Shown here in pieces: positions 35,500 through 45,161 of a DNA stretch of 64,000 nucleotides. The translations under genes were made by a program, and so were the position numbers. Below the pieces are notes generated by a model that worked only from the letters and a program-made list of their open reading frames with translations, searched no databases and was not told the DNA's origin. The stretch is from Serratia marcescens subsp. marcescens ATCC 13880 (GTDB taxonomy: Bacteria > Pseudomonadota > Gammaproteobacteria > Enterobacterales > Enterobacteriaceae): NCBI RefSeq assembly GCF_017299535.1, contig NZ_CP071238.1, positions 3,100,001 to 3,164,000 of the forward strand, read 5' to 3'. Position 1 is the stretch's first letter. Every line of letters starts with the position of its first letter.

Positions 35500-35892
35500 A
35501 TGTTTGCCAACAGCCAAATGATCGGCGTGGACCTGGCGTTTCCCGACGTCTGTCTGACGCCAAGCCCGGCGCCGGTGCCCGTGCCCTACCCGGATATCGC
35601 CCTCGCGCCGACCGCCATCCCGAACGCATTCAATATTCTGTTCGTCGGCACCCCGGCGCACAACATGGCGACGGTGACGCCGCTGACCAACGGCGACAAC
35701 CCCGGCGTGGCCACCGGGGTCGCTTCCGGGACGGTGATGGGGCCGTCCCGCCACCTGACCGGCGCCTTTACCGTGCTGCTCAAAGGCACCCCGGCCACCC
35801 GGCTGACCAGCCTCAGCCTGCAGAATTCCACCAACGCGCTCGGCATGCGCATCGTGCCGAGCCAATTAAAAGTGTTGCTGCTTGCGCCCTGA
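35500..35892 (+). CDS. DUF4150 (PAAR-like) protein
   Basis: 130 residues with the DUF4150 pattern MFANSQMIGVDLAFPDVCLT, PVPVPYPDIALAPTAIPNAF and FNILFVGTPAHNMATVTPLT. DUF4150 is a PAAR-like fold that can sharpen the VgrG tip and is often the N-terminal part of large effectors. Here it stands alone, without a C-terminal toxin domain. It closes the DUF2169-pentapeptide-DUF3540-DUF4150 cassette; GGAGG precedes the ATG. It is the only PAAR-type protein in the window. Confidence 0.88.
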   Translation: MFANSQMIGVDLAFPDVCLTPSPAPVPVPYPDIALAPTAIPNAFNILFVGTPAHNMATVTPLTNGDNPGVATGVASGTVMGPSRHLTGAFTVLLKGTPATRLTSLSLQNSTNALGMRIVPSQLKVLLLAP

Positions 35893-35940
35893 TGACGGCG
35901 CCTTATTACACAGCCATTCAATCAAGAAGAAGAGGATATT

Positions 35941-36441
35941 GTGAAAACACGGATTACCCTGACGCTGCTGACCGCCCTGACGCTTGCCGGTTGCTCCACC
36001 CCTCCGCCACCGCCGCCGGCGCTCAATAACGACGCCATCGTCAGCAGTGAAGTCAATGGCGTCACGCTAAAGCACCGCGCCGCGGTAAGCACGCCGAAAC
36101 AGTTCAAACCGATCGGTGAGGAATACCGCAGCCTGTACGCCGCCAGCATCATGAGCAGCCCCGATTATACCGGCACCGCCGTCGGCAGCCTGGACAACGC
36201 CGCCGCGTTCTACGCGCTGGGCGAAGTGGAAAACAATTGGCTGGCGATCTCCGCCATCCGCGGCGGCGATCTGGTGGGTTATATCCAGGCCAACGCCGGC
36301 GTGCCGGAAGCGCGCTACAAATCGACGCTGCGCAAAGATCTGCCGCGCCGCGCGCGCGCCGCCAAACAGGACTGCGTCAAAGTCGGCGGCGACAGCAAGG
36401 CGTGTAAAAACGCCGGCTCAGCCACCTGGATCCTCCAGTAG
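35941..36441 (+). CDS. SH3-like lipoprotein
   Basis: 166 residues. A lipoprotein signal peptide ends in LTLAGC (Cys 19), followed by a proline-rich spacer (PPPPPPAL). The region YTGTAVGSLDNAAAFYALGE-VENNWLAIS..VGYIQANAG resembles a bacterial SH3 domain, a fold that often binds peptidoglycan. Start codon is GTG with AGAAGAAGAGG upstream. It lies just before tssJ, itself a lipoprotein of the membrane complex, so a role in anchoring or positioning the T6SS is plausible but unproven. Confidence 0.75.
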   Translation: MKTRITLTLLTALTLAGCSTPPPPPPALNNDAIVSSEVNGVTLKHRAAVSTPKQFKPIGEEYRSLYAASIMSSPDYTGTAVGSLDNAAAFYALGEVENNWLAISAIRGGDLVGYIQANAGVPEARYKSTLRKDLPRRARAAKQDCVKVGGDSKACKNAGSATWILQ

Positions 36442-36470
36442 TCAGTACGCCTGCGGGCGACGAGATTCCC

Positions 36471-37001
36471 ATGATGACGACCCCTATCGCTTCCCGCTGG
36501 TGCGGGATGCTGTTTCTGCTGCTGGGCGCGTTGGCGCTCGGCGGTTGCATGTCTTCCGCCAAAAGCGTGCCGTCGCGCTACAGCCTGGTGTTCGATGCCG
36601 ATCGCCAGGTCAACGCCGCCGCCGGCGCGCAACCGGCGCCGATAAAAATTCGCGTGCTGCTGCTGCGTTCGGATGCGGAATTCATGGATGCCGACTTCTT
36701 CAGTCTGCAAAACGACGCCAAAAGCGTGCTCGGCAATAGCCTGCTGGACAGCGATCAGTTCTTCCTGACGCCGGGCCAGACCGGCAAGACGCTCGGCGGG
36801 CAAAGCGCGTTGGACGCACGTTACATCGGCGTAATCGCCGAGTATCAAAACCTGGACGGCAAGACCTGGCGCATTTCGCTGCCGCTGCCGGAGCCCACCG
36901 AAACCAATTTCTACAAGGTATGGCAATTCTCGCCGGATGAGCTGGAAGCGCATATCGTCGCGGGCGTGAATGGCCTGCGTCCCGTAAAAAAGGTCGACTG
37001 A
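36471..37001 (+). CDS. tssJ: T6SS outer-membrane lipoprotein TssJ
   Basis: Anchors the TssL-TssM complex to the outer membrane. 176 residues with a lipoprotein signal (LLLGALALGGC, Cys about 26) and the TssJ core: YSLVFDADRQVNAAAGAQPA, PIKIRVLLLRSDAEFMDADF, FFLTPGQTGKTL and ARYIGVIAEYQNLDGKTW. First of the core genes; tssK follows after about 35 bases. Confidence 0.93.
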   Translation: MMTTPIASRWCGMLFLLLGALALGGCMSSAKSVPSRYSLVFDADRQVNAAAGAQPAPIKIRVLLLRSDAEFMDADFFSLQNDAKSVLGNSLLDSDQFFLTPGQTGKTLGGQSALDARYIGVIAEYQNLDGKTWRISLPLPEPTETNFYKVWQFSPDELEAHIVAGVNGLRPVKKVD

Positions 37002-37038
37002 CCTACCGCTGCGCTGAAGCGAAGTAACTATAGGTGTG

Positions 37039-38388
37039 ATGATGAAAGATGCTCATAAGGTTGTCTGGACTGAGGGGATGTTTTTGCGCCCTCACCATTT
37101 CCAGCAGGCGGAAAACTATCTCGAAGGCTATATGCGCAACTGGGGTCAGGCCCACAGCGGCTGTTTCTGGGGGTTCCTCACCCTGGATCTGGACCAAACG
37201 CTGCTGCGCCAGGGCAAAATTGCGCTCAACGCCGCCAGCGGCATCATGCCGGACGGCACGCCGTTTCGCTTTGCCGGCGCCCAGCAGGCGCCCGCGCCGC
37301 TGAGCATCGCCGAAAACAAGACCGGTGAAAACGTGGTGCTGGCCCTGCCGACTTACCGCGCAGGGCGTGAAGACGTGATCTTTCAGGAAAGCCCGGAGGC
37401 GCTGGCGCGCTATCTGGCTTACGAGAACGAAGTCGACGATCTTAATGCCGTCTCGGTGGGCAGCGCGGCGCTGCAATTTGGCCGCCTGCGCCTGCGGCTG
37501 ATGCTGGAGAGTGAACTCAACGCCGAATGGACGGCGCTCGGCGTTACCCGCGTGCTGGAAAAGCGCGGCGACAACAGTCTGCGTCTTGATACGGCGCAAA
37601 TCCCGCCGATGCTGAACTGCCAGGGCAATCCGGTACTGAAAACCTTCATCAACGATCTGCAGGGCCTGCTGCAGCAGCGCAGCCAGCAGATGAGCCAGCG
37701 CCTGCTGCAGCCGGGGCGCGGCGGCAGTTCCGAAATGGTCGATTTCATGCTGCTGCAGCTGATCAACCGCCATCTTGGCCAGGTGAGCCATGCCTATCAC
37801 CTCGACCATCTGCACCCGGAACGCCTGTTCGCCGATTGGCTGCAGTTCGCCACCGAGCTCGCCAGCTTCTCGGCGCAGCGCACCCCGGAAGGCCGCCTGC
37901 CGGTGTACGACCACGACAACCTGGCGCTGTGCTTCGGCAAGCTGATGCTGTTGCTGCGTCAAGGATTGTCGGTGGTGCTGGAAGACAACGCCATTCAGCT
38001 GACGCTGGTCGAACGATCCCACGGGCTGAACGTCGCCACCGTGCAGGACGCCAAAATGATGCGCGACTTCGGCTTCGTGTTGGCGGTGCGCGCCGACGTG
38101 GCCGCCGAGGTGTTGCTGACCCACTTCCCGGCGCAGATGAAGATCGCCCCGGTCACGCGCATCCGCGATCTGGTGCAGCTGCAGCTGCCGGGCATCGGCC
38201 TGCGCACCATGCCCGCCGCGCCGCGTCAGATCCCCTATCACGCCGGCTACACCTATTTCGAGCTGGAAAAAGGCGGCGACCTGTGGAAACAGATGGAAAA
38301 ATCCAGCGCCTTCGCCCTGCACCTGGCCGGCGAGTTCCCGGGGCTGGACATGGAATTTTGGGCGATTCGCAGCCATACGGACCGGTAA
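37039..38388 (+). CDS. tssK: T6SS baseplate protein TssK
   Basis: Connects the baseplate to the TssL/TssM membrane complex. 449 residues, with the conserved N-terminus KVVWTEGMFLRPHHFQQAEN and a receptor-like C-terminal part (FAADVAAEVL region and PAAPRQIPYHAGYTYFELEK). Three consecutive start codons, GTG 37036, ATG 37039 and ATG 37042, are available; AGG at 37032-37034 leaves a normal spacing only for the ATGs. tssL follows after three bases. Confidence 0.95.
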   Translation: MMKDAHKVVWTEGMFLRPHHFQQAENYLEGYMRNWGQAHSGCFWGFLTLDLDQTLLRQGKIALNAASGIMPDGTPFRFAGAQQAPAPLSIAENKTGENVVLALPTYRAGREDVIFQESPEALARYLAYENEVDDLNAVSVGSAALQFGRLRLRLMLESELNAEWTALGVTRVLEKRGDNSLRLDTAQIPPMLNCQGNPVLKTFINDLQGLLQQRSQQMSQRLLQPGRGGSSEMVDFMLLQLINRHLGQVSHAYHLDHLHPERLFADWLQFATELASFSAQRTPEGRLPVYDHDNLALCFGKLMLLLRQGLSVVLEDNAIQLTLVERSHGLNVATVQDAKMMRDFGFVLAVRADVAAEVLLTHFPAQMKIAPVTRIRDLVQLQLPGIGLRTMPAAPRQIPYHAGYTYFELEKGGDLWKQMEKSSAFALHLAGEFPGLDMEFWAIRSHTDR

Positions 38389-38391
38389 CCT

Positions 38392-39612
38392 ATGACTCAG
38401 GAAAATAGCATGGCGCCGGCGGCCAATCCGCTGGTGGACGCCGCCAACCCGCTGCTGAACGCCATTTCGCAGATCCGCCAGTCGGCTACGCACGCCAACC
38501 CGGCGCAGCTGCGCCAACAGCTGATCGACGAAATGCGCCGTTTCGAGATCCGCGGCCAACGCGCCAATCTGCCGTACGAAGTGATCATCGGCGCGCGTTA
38601 TTGCCTGTGCACCGCGCTGGATGAAGCGGCGGCGCTGACCCCGTGGGGCAGCAACAGCGTGTGGTCCGGCAGCGGGCTGCTGGTGACCTTCCATAACGAA
38701 ACCTGGGGCGGCGAAAAGTTTTTCCAGCTGCTGGCCAAGCTGTCGCAGAGCCCGCGTGAGCACATCAACCTGCTGGAGCTGATCAATTATTGCCTGCTGC
38801 TGGGCTTTGAAGGCCGCTATCGGGTCATGGAAAACGGCCGTTCTCAGCTGGAAACCATGAAGCAGCGCCTGCTGCAGCTGATTCGGTCGGTGCGCGGCGG
38901 CTACGCCCCGCCCCTGTCGCCTCATGCGTTGGATCTGCCGGTACAACAGAAACTGTGGCGTCCGCTGGTGCCGCTGTGGGCCTGCGTGGCGCTGACCGGC
39001 TTCCTGGCTTCGCTGCTGTTTATCGCCCTCAACTGGCGGCTGGGCGACAACACCAGCCCGGTGCTGGCGGCGATTTACCAAACCAATCTGCCGCAGGTGG
39101 CGATCGGTAACCCGGCGCCGGCCGCGCCGCCGACGCTGAGCCTGAAAAGCTTCCTGCGCAAAGAGATCGCCGAAGGGTTGGTGGTGGTGCGCGACGAAGC
39201 GCAGCAAAGCGTGGTGATCCTGAAAGGCGACGGGCTGTTCGACTCCGCCGCCACCACGGTGCGCGCCAACTATATCCCGGTCATCGACCGCATCGCCGCC
39301 GCCATGAACGGCGTCAGCGGCAAGATCCTGGTCACCGGCTACAGCGACAACGTGCCGATCCGCAGCGCCCGTTTCGCCTCCAACTGGGAGCTGTCGCTGG
39401 CGCGCGCCGAAGCGGTCAGCGCCCGCTTGCAAAAACACCTCGCCAACCCGCAGCGGGTCAAGGCCGAGGGCCGCGGCGAGAGCAACCCCGTCGCGCCGAA
39501 CGATAACAAAGTGAACCGCGCGTTGAACCGCCGGGTAGAAATTACGCTGTTGGTCGCCCCGGAAAACACCCAGGCGGAAATCAACGGCTTGCCGCAAGGA
39601 ACCGGAAAGTAA
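38392..39612 (+). CDS. tssL: T6SS inner-membrane protein TssL with OmpA domain
   Basis: Cytoplasmic-hook plus transmembrane component of the membrane complex. 406 residues: DotU-type cytoplasmic domain (YEVIIGARYCLCTALDEAAA, about 63-82; ETWGGEKFFQLLAKL), one transmembrane helix (LVPLWACVALTGFLASLLFI, about 192-211), then a periplasmic OmpA-type peptidoglycan-binding domain (ILVTGYSDNVPIRSARFASN and LSLARAEAVSARL, about 310-345). This is the extended form of TssL that carries its own peptidoglycan anchor. The stop overlaps the tssM start by one base. Confidence 0.95.
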   Translation: MTQENSMAPAANPLVDAANPLLNAISQIRQSATHANPAQLRQQLIDEMRRFEIRGQRANLPYEVIIGARYCLCTALDEAAALTPWGSNSVWSGSGLLVTFHNETWGGEKFFQLLAKLSQSPREHINLLELINYCLLLGFEGRYRVMENGRSQLETMKQRLLQLIRSVRGGYAPPLSPHALDLPVQQKLWRPLVPLWACVALTGFLASLLFIALNWRLGDNTSPVLAAIYQTNLPQVAIGNPAPAAPPTLSLKSFLRKEIAEGLVVVRDEAQQSVVILKGDGLFDSAATTVRANYIPVIDRIAAAMNGVSGKILVTGYSDNVPIRSARFASNWELSLARAEAVSARLQKHLANPQRVKAEGRGESNPVAPNDNKVNRALNRRVEITLLVAPENTQAEINGLPQGTGK

Positions 39613-42600
39613 TGCTCAGTACGTTATTCTCCATCATCACCAGCCGCCTGCTGTGGGGCTTTGTCGGCATTACCGCGCTGGCGTTCATCATCTGGATGAT
39701 CGGCCCGCTGGTGGCCATCGGCGACTATCGCCCGCTGGAGCCGGAACTCAACCGCCAGATCGCCATTGGCGTCATCTACCTGATCTGGTTCCTGTGCCGC
39801 CTGATCCCGCGCCTCTACAGCGCCTGGTTCAACAGCCGCCTGCTGAGCAACCTGCGCGCCGCCGAAACGGTGCCGGCGGAAGACGGCAAGCCCGAGGTTA
39901 AACAAGACGATCAGCTGGCGCAGCGCTTCGATGAAGCGGCGCAGCTGCTGAAAAAGGCGCGCTTCGCACCGGGCCAGGGCGACGGCAAACACCGCTGGAT
40001 GACCCGCTTTAGCCGCCAATACCTCTACCAGCTGCCGTGGTATGTGATCATCGGCGCGCCCGGCGCCGGCAAAACCACCGCGCTGGTCAATTCCGGCCTG
40101 CACTTCCCGCTGGCGGATCGCTTCGGCAAATCCGCGCTGCGCGGCGTGGGCGGCACCCGCAACTGCGACTGGTGGTTTACCAACGACGCCGTGCTGCTCG
40201 ACACCGCCGGCCGCTACACCACCCAGGAAAGCCAGCGCGAAGAAGACGCCGGCGAATGGCAAAGCTTCGTCGCGCTGCTGAAAAAATATCGCACCCGCCA
40301 GCCAATCAACGGCGTGATGGTCACCATCAGCGTCGCCGATCTGCTGAGCGACAGCGCCGAAGCGCGCGCCGCCCAGGCCAGCGCGCTGCGCAAACGCCTG
40401 ATCGAACTGCATGAACAGCTGGGCATTCACTTCCCGGTCTATGTGCTGGTGACCAAAACCGACCTGCTCAACGGCTTTATGGCCTATTTCGGCAGCTTCG
40501 ACAAAGCGCAGCGCGACCAGATCTGGGGGTTCACCTTCCCTTACGAGCGCTCGCGGCAGCCGGACTTCAACCTGAACGCCGCCTTCGAACAGCACTACGC
40601 CCTGTTGCAACAGCGGTTGGACGCGGCGCTGCCGGATACGCTGCTGATGGAACACGACGCGCGCCAGCGCGCCGAAAGCTACCTGTTCCCGCAGGAATTC
40701 GCCGCGCTGCGCCCGCTGCTCGGCCACTATCTGGAACAGGTGTTCGCCACCTCCAGTTTTGAAACCCGCTTTACCCCGCGCGGCATCTATTTCACCAGCG
40801 GCACCCAAGAGGGGCTGCCGTTCGACCGGGTGATGGGCGAACTGAACCGCTACCTGCAGCTGCCGACGGCCAACTCAGGGGCGCAGGCCAACGCGGCCTG
40901 GGACAGCGTGGGCCAGGAAACGCCGATCCCGGCGGCCAAGGGCCAGAGCTTCTTCCTGAAAGAGACGCTGGAATCGGTGGTCTTCCAGGAGTCCGGGCTG
41001 GCGGGCAGCAACCGTTGGTGGGAATACCGCAACCGCGCCCTGCACTGGGCGGGGTACATCGCGCTGGCGGTGGTCCTGGCGGTGCTGGCGATGCTCTGGT
41101 TCACCAGCTACGGCAACAACAAGGCCTATCTGGCGGAAGTGGCCGCCAAGGTGCCCGGCGTCGAGCGCCAGGGACAAAACCTGACGCAGGTGGGCAACGG
41201 CGACATGTTCTCGCTGCTGCCGTTCCTCAACAGCCTGCTGCACCTGCCGGACAGCCAGAACTTTTCGCTGGACGATCCGCCGTTCACCTACCGCATGGGG
41301 CTGTTCCGCGGCGATCAGGTCGGTGACGCCGGCAATGCCCTGTACCAAAAAGCGCTGAAAGAGCTGCTGCTGCCGCAGGTGGCGCAACAGATCGCCACCA
41401 CGCTGCGCAACGACAACCACGGCGACGCGGACTTCAGCTATGAAGCATTGAAGGCCTACCAGATGCTGTATCTGCCGAAGCAGTACGACGGCAAATTCCT
41501 GCGCGCCTGGGTGATGCTCAACCTGCAGCGCAACCTGCCGCAGGGCAGCACCCAAAAACAGCTGCAACAGATCGAATGGCACCTGAGCCAACTGCTGGAT
41601 GCGCAGATCCAGGCCTCGCCCTACGCCAAAGACGAACAGCTGGTGGCGCAGGCGCAGGCCGCCATCAACCGGGCACCGCTGTCGCAGCGCGTCTATGGCC
41701 GCCTCAAGCGCCTGTTGCTGAAACAGACCGACATCAAGCCGGTCAGCCTGGTCGATTTGGCCGGCCCGCAAACCGAGCTGGCGTTCAGCCGCAAAAGCGG
41801 CAAACCGGTCACCGACGGCGTGCCGGGCCTGTTCACCTCACAAGGGTACTGGAAAGCGTTCAACGACAACATCGACCCGGTGACCGACACCCTGCGCAAG
41901 GAAGACGTCTGGGTGTTGAACAGCCAGACGCCGGAGCAGAAGAGCGCCGATTTGACCAAGACCATCCGCCAGCTGTACATGCAGGACTTCATCAGCGCCT
42001 GGGATGAGCTGCTGGGGGATATCCAACTGGCCAACATCGGCAACCTGACCCAGCGCATCAGCAGCGCACGCCTGTTGTCCGGCAATCCGTCGCCGATGCG
42101 CAACCTGCTGGTCAACGTCAGCAAAAACGTCACCCTGCGCGACGAGAAAAGCGACGCCGACTCCCGCTCGCTGCTGGCCAAAACCGAAGACAGGCTGAAC
42201 CAAAACGCCAACCGCACGCTGGAGGCGCTGTTCACCAACCGGCCGGCCAACGCCGACGGCGACGTGTCGGCCCAGCCGGAACAGCTGGTGATGGCGCACT
42301 TCGCGCCGCTGCTGGAGCTGGCGCAAAGCCAGGGCGAAGGCAATAAGGCGATCCCTTTCGACAGCGTGCTGAAGCAGGTCGATGAGCTGTACAGCTATCT
42401 GACGGCGGTTCAGGGCGCGGCCAACAGCGGCATGTCAGCGCCGCCGAGCGACATCATCCCGCGCCTGCAGGCCGAGTCCGGCCGCTTGCCGGTGCCGTTC
42501 AAACAGATGCTGCTGTCGCTGGCGATCGGCGCCAGCAGCGACACCCAGCGCAAAGAGATGGAGAACGTGAAAAAACGCATCAGCTTCGAGGTCGGCAGCT

Positions 42601-43247
42601 TCTGCCGCCAGGCGATCGCCGGGCGTTATCCGCTGGTGGCCCGGGCGCGCCAGGAAGTGACGCCGGACGATCTGGCGCGCATGTTCGCACCGAACAGCGG
42701 GCTGATGGACAGCTTCTTCCGCGACAACCTGCAGGGCAAGGTCGACACCACCCGCGCCAACTGGCGTTTCACCCCCGGCGTGGACGGCAAGACGCTGCCC
42801 GGCGGCGAAGGCATCCTGCGCTCGTTCCAGCAGGCGCAGCGCATCCGCGACGCCTTTTTCGCCAACGGCACCGCGACGCCCTCTTACCGCGTGACCGTGC
42901 GGCCGGTGCGGATGGATAACGACATCCTCAACCTGACGCTGGATATCGACGGGCAGCTGTTCAAATACAGCCACGGCCCACAGGTGCCGCTGGTGGTCAG
43001 TTGGCCGGGCACCCGCAATACCAACCAGGTGCATCTGCAGCTGGCGCTGGCCAACGGCACCACGGCCAGTCTGGTGACCAGCGGGCCGTGGGCGCTGAAC
43101 CGTCTGGTGGACATGGCGCAATCGTCGGGCACCGCCGGCCTCGGCCGTCAGGCGACCTTCAATCTCGACGGCCACCGCGTCACGCTGGAGTTTACGCCCA
43201 ACAGCATCCGCAATCCGTTCCAACTGCCGGCCTTCTCGTGCCCGTAG
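39612..43247 (+). CDS. tssM: T6SS inner-membrane protein TssM (IcmF)
   Basis: Large bridge of the membrane complex spanning the periplasm. 1211 residues: two N-terminal transmembrane segments (about 10-35 and 48-65), a cytoplasmic nucleotide-binding domain with Walker A GAPGAGKTTAL (about 147-157) and DTAGRYT (Walker B-like), a third transmembrane helix (about 477-498), and a long periplasmic domain that contacts TssJ. Length is typical. The Walker motif is intact, so ATPase activity is possible. Between tssL and tagF. Confidence 0.97.
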   Translation: MLSTLFSIITSRLLWGFVGITALAFIIWMIGPLVAIGDYRPLEPELNRQIAIGVIYLIWFLCRLIPRLYSAWFNSRLLSNLRAAETVPAEDGKPEVKQDDQLAQRFDEAAQLLKKARFAPGQGDGKHRWMTRFSRQYLYQLPWYVIIGAPGAGKTTALVNSGLHFPLADRFGKSALRGVGGTRNCDWWFTNDAVLLDTAGRYTTQESQREEDAGEWQSFVALLKKYRTRQPINGVMVTISVADLLSDSAEARAAQASALRKRLIELHEQLGIHFPVYVLVTKTDLLNGFMAYFGSFDKAQRDQIWGFTFPYERSRQPDFNLNAAFEQHYALLQQRLDAALPDTLLMEHDARQRAESYLFPQEFAALRPLLGHYLEQVFATSSFETRFTPRGIYFTSGTQEGLPFDRVMGELNRYLQLPTANSGAQANAAWDSVGQETPIPAAKGQSFFLKETLESVVFQESGLAGSNRWWEYRNRALHWAGYIALAVVLAVLAMLWFTSYGNNKAYLAEVAAKVPGVERQGQNLTQVGNGDMFSLLPFLNSLLHLPDSQNFSLDDPPFTYRMGLFRGDQVGDAGNALYQKALKELLLPQVAQQIATTLRNDNHGDADFSYEALKAYQMLYLPKQYDGKFLRAWVMLNLQRNLPQGSTQKQLQQIEWHLSQLLDAQIQASPYAKDEQLVAQAQAAINRAPLSQRVYGRLKRLLLKQTDIKPVSLVDLAGPQTELAFSRKSGKPVTDGVPGLFTSQGYWKAFNDNIDPVTDTLRKEDVWVLNSQTPEQKSADLTKTIRQLYMQDFISAWDELLGDIQLANIGNLTQRISSARLLSGNPSPMRNLLVNVSKNVTLRDEKSDADSRSLLAKTEDRLNQNANRTLEALFTNRPANADGDVSAQPEQLVMAHFAPLLELAQSQGEGNKAIPFDSVLKQVDELYSYLTAVQGAANSGMSAPPSDIIPRLQAESGRLPVPFKQMLLSLAIGASSDTQRKEMENVKKRISFEVGSFCRQAIAGRYPLVARARQEVTPDDLARMFAPNSGLMDSFFRDNLQGKVDTTRANWRFTPGVDGKTLPGGEGILRSFQQAQRIRDAFFANGTATPSYRVTVRPVRMDNDILNLTLDIDGQLFKYSHGPQVPLVVSWPGTRNTNQVHLQLALANGTTASLVTSGPWALNRLVDMAQSSGTAGLGRQATFNLDGHRVTLEFTPNSIRNPFQLPAFSCP

Positions 43248-43265
43248 CCCCGAAAGGACATGACC

Positions 43266-43985
43266 ATGAGCACTGATTCAAGCGCCCCGACGAGCATTGG
43301 CTGGTACGGCAAACTCCCCTCCGCCGGCGATTTCCTGCAACGCCGCTTGCCCGATCCGGTGGTCAACAACTGGGCCCACTGGTTCCATAACGGGCTGGTG
43401 AATTTGCAGCGCGATGCGCAAGGGCCTAACGATCACCCATTCAGCAACGCGCCGGTGTGGAACTTCGTGATCCCCGCCACGCTCGGCAGCCAGTACGTGC
43501 AGATGGGCTGCCTGTTGCCGGCGCGCGACCGCGTCGGGCGGCGCTACCCGATCTGCGCGCTGCGCCTGTTCAGCCAGCAGGATTGGCGATCGCAACAGTT
43601 GAACATGGCGGCGAGTTGGTACCAACAGCTCGGTCATACCCTGCTGAACGGCGTGCGCAACGGTTTCTCCGCCGAGCAGATCGACCGCGCGTTGCAGGCG
43701 ATCCCGGCGCTGCCCAGCCCGCCGGCGGAAGCGGATTCCGAAATATTGTCGATTATCGGTTTCCAGCATCCGGACGTGCCGGGCCTCGGCTGGCAACAGG
43801 CCGCCGACTGCTTCGATCCGGCGCAGTACACCAGCTTCTGGTGGACCAATCAGGCAGACGGACACCCGCTCTACACTCACGTGCACAGCGGCAACCTCAC
43901 CGTGCAGCTGTTTTCACTGCTGTTCGAGCCCAACGGCTGGGCGCGCCCTGGCCGTGGCGGCCAGTACCCGCAAATGTTTGATTAA
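43266..43985 (+). CDS. tagF: T6SS regulator TagF (ImpM family)
   Basis: Post-translational repressor of T6SS in other systems, linked to the threonine phosphorylation pathway. 239 residues with the family core SIGWYGKLPSAGDFLQRRLP, VVNNWAHWFHNGLVNLQRDA and CLLPARDRVGRRYPICALRL. The ATG at 43266 has AAGGA 8 bases upstream and is preferred to the ATG at 43260, where spacing is only 2. Lies between tssM and tssA. Confidence 0.9.
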   Translation: MSTDSSAPTSIGWYGKLPSAGDFLQRRLPDPVVNNWAHWFHNGLVNLQRDAQGPNDHPFSNAPVWNFVIPATLGSQYVQMGCLLPARDRVGRRYPICALRLFSQQDWRSQQLNMAASWYQQLGHTLLNGVRNGFSAEQIDRALQAIPALPSPPAEADSEILSIIGFQHPDVPGLGWQQAADCFDPAQYTSFWWTNQADGHPLYTHVHSGNLTVQLFSLLFEPNGWARPGRGGQYPQMFD

Positions 43986-44008
43986 CATCGTTCGTTGAAG
44001 GAAATTTT

Positions 44009-45040
44009 ATGGCTATCGATACCGATACCCTGCTGGCCCCGGTTGACGCGGACAATCCCTGCGGCGACAACCTGGAATACGACGCCGACTTTCTGGCGAT
44101 GGAACAAGCCGCCACCGGCAAGGCCGAACAACAGTTCGGCAGCACCATCATTCCGGAAGAAGCGCCGGACTGGGTGCAGGTCGAGCGCCTCGCGACCTCG
44201 CTGCTGACGCGCACCAAAGACCTGCGCGTCATGCTGTATCTCACCCGCGCCTGGACCCAGTTGCGCGGGTTGCCGGGCTACGCCGACGGGCTGACGCTGG
44301 TCCACCAGTCGATGATCCGTTACTGGGACACCCTGCAGCCGCCGCTGGAGTTCGATGGGGAAGCCGACCCGCTGTTTCGCATCAACGCGCTGGCCGACCT
44401 TGGCGACAAGGCCGCGCTGGCCGCCAGCGTGCGCGCCGCCCCGCTGCTGAAAAGCGCCGCCGGAGAAATCTCGCTGCGCGATGCCGGCGCCCTGCTCGAC
44501 GGCAGCAAGCAGGAGTGCCCCAATTTTCCCGGCGGCCGCGCGCGGCTGCAGGATGAACTGGCGCAGCAGGATCGCCCCGAGGGCGCCTTGGTGACGCGCA
44601 TCGCCAACACCCTGAGCGCCATCCGCAGCGAAGTGACCCGCCATCTGGGGGAAAGCGCGCTGCCGGAAATGAGCGCGCTGACCAAGGTGTTTTCTCTGGT
44701 GGCGCTCGCCGGCCAGAGCGAGGCGCCCGCCGCCGCCGAAGCGGACGCGACGCCTGAAACGGCGGCCATGCAGCAACCGGCCGCCGTACAGAGCGCCACT
44801 GCCCCGCTCAACTGGCGCAGCGCGCAGATCCAGTCGCGCGACGATGCCCAGTTGATGCTGGATAAGGTGAAAAATTATTTTCGTCTTCATGAGCCGAGCC
44901 ACCCGGCGCCGCTGATGATCGATCGGGTCCAGCGGTTGATTACGCTGGACTTTATGCAAATCGTCCGCGATTTGGCGCCCGATGGGCTTAACCAACTGGA
45001 GACCATTCTCGGTCGCCCCGACAACGAGGAGAACAGCTAG
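44009..45040 (+). CDS. tssA: T6SS cap/priming protein TssA
   Basis: Organises baseplate and tail polymerisation. 343 residues: an ImpA N-terminal domain (LAPVDADNPCGDNLEYDADF, about 9-28; PDWVQVERLATSLLTRTKDL) and a short C-terminal part with DAQLMLDKVKNYFRLHEPSH and HPAPLMIDRVQRL (about 280-310). This is a short TssA class. A linker rich in Ala/Pro/Glu separates the two parts. A 121-base gap with no obvious hairpin lies before tssB. Confidence 0.93.
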   Translation: MAIDTDTLLAPVDADNPCGDNLEYDADFLAMEQAATGKAEQQFGSTIIPEEAPDWVQVERLATSLLTRTKDLRVMLYLTRAWTQLRGLPGYADGLTLVHQSMIRYWDTLQPPLEFDGEADPLFRINALADLGDKAALAASVRAAPLLKSAAGEISLRDAGALLDGSKQECPNFPGGRARLQDELAQQDRPEGALVTRIANTLSAIRSEVTRHLGESALPEMSALTKVFSLVALAGQSEAPAAAEADATPETAAMQQPAAVQSATAPLNWRSAQIQSRDDAQLMLDKVKNYFRLHEPSHPAPLMIDRVQRLITLDFMQIVRDLAPDGLNQLETILGRPDNEENS

Positions 45041-45161
45041 CCGCCGACCTTTGTTCTCTTGACGCATCCGATACCGTCTGCCCCTGCGCAGACCCGAATC
45101 AGAACCTGACTCTCCCAGCCGGACGAGGCGCGTTCCCAATCGCCATTAGATGGAGTAAATC

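Noticed and set aside
37003..39597. Very long frame antisense to tssK-tssL
   Set aside because: Low-complexity Arg/Gln/His-rich product and fully covered by two conserved T6SS genes on the plus strand.
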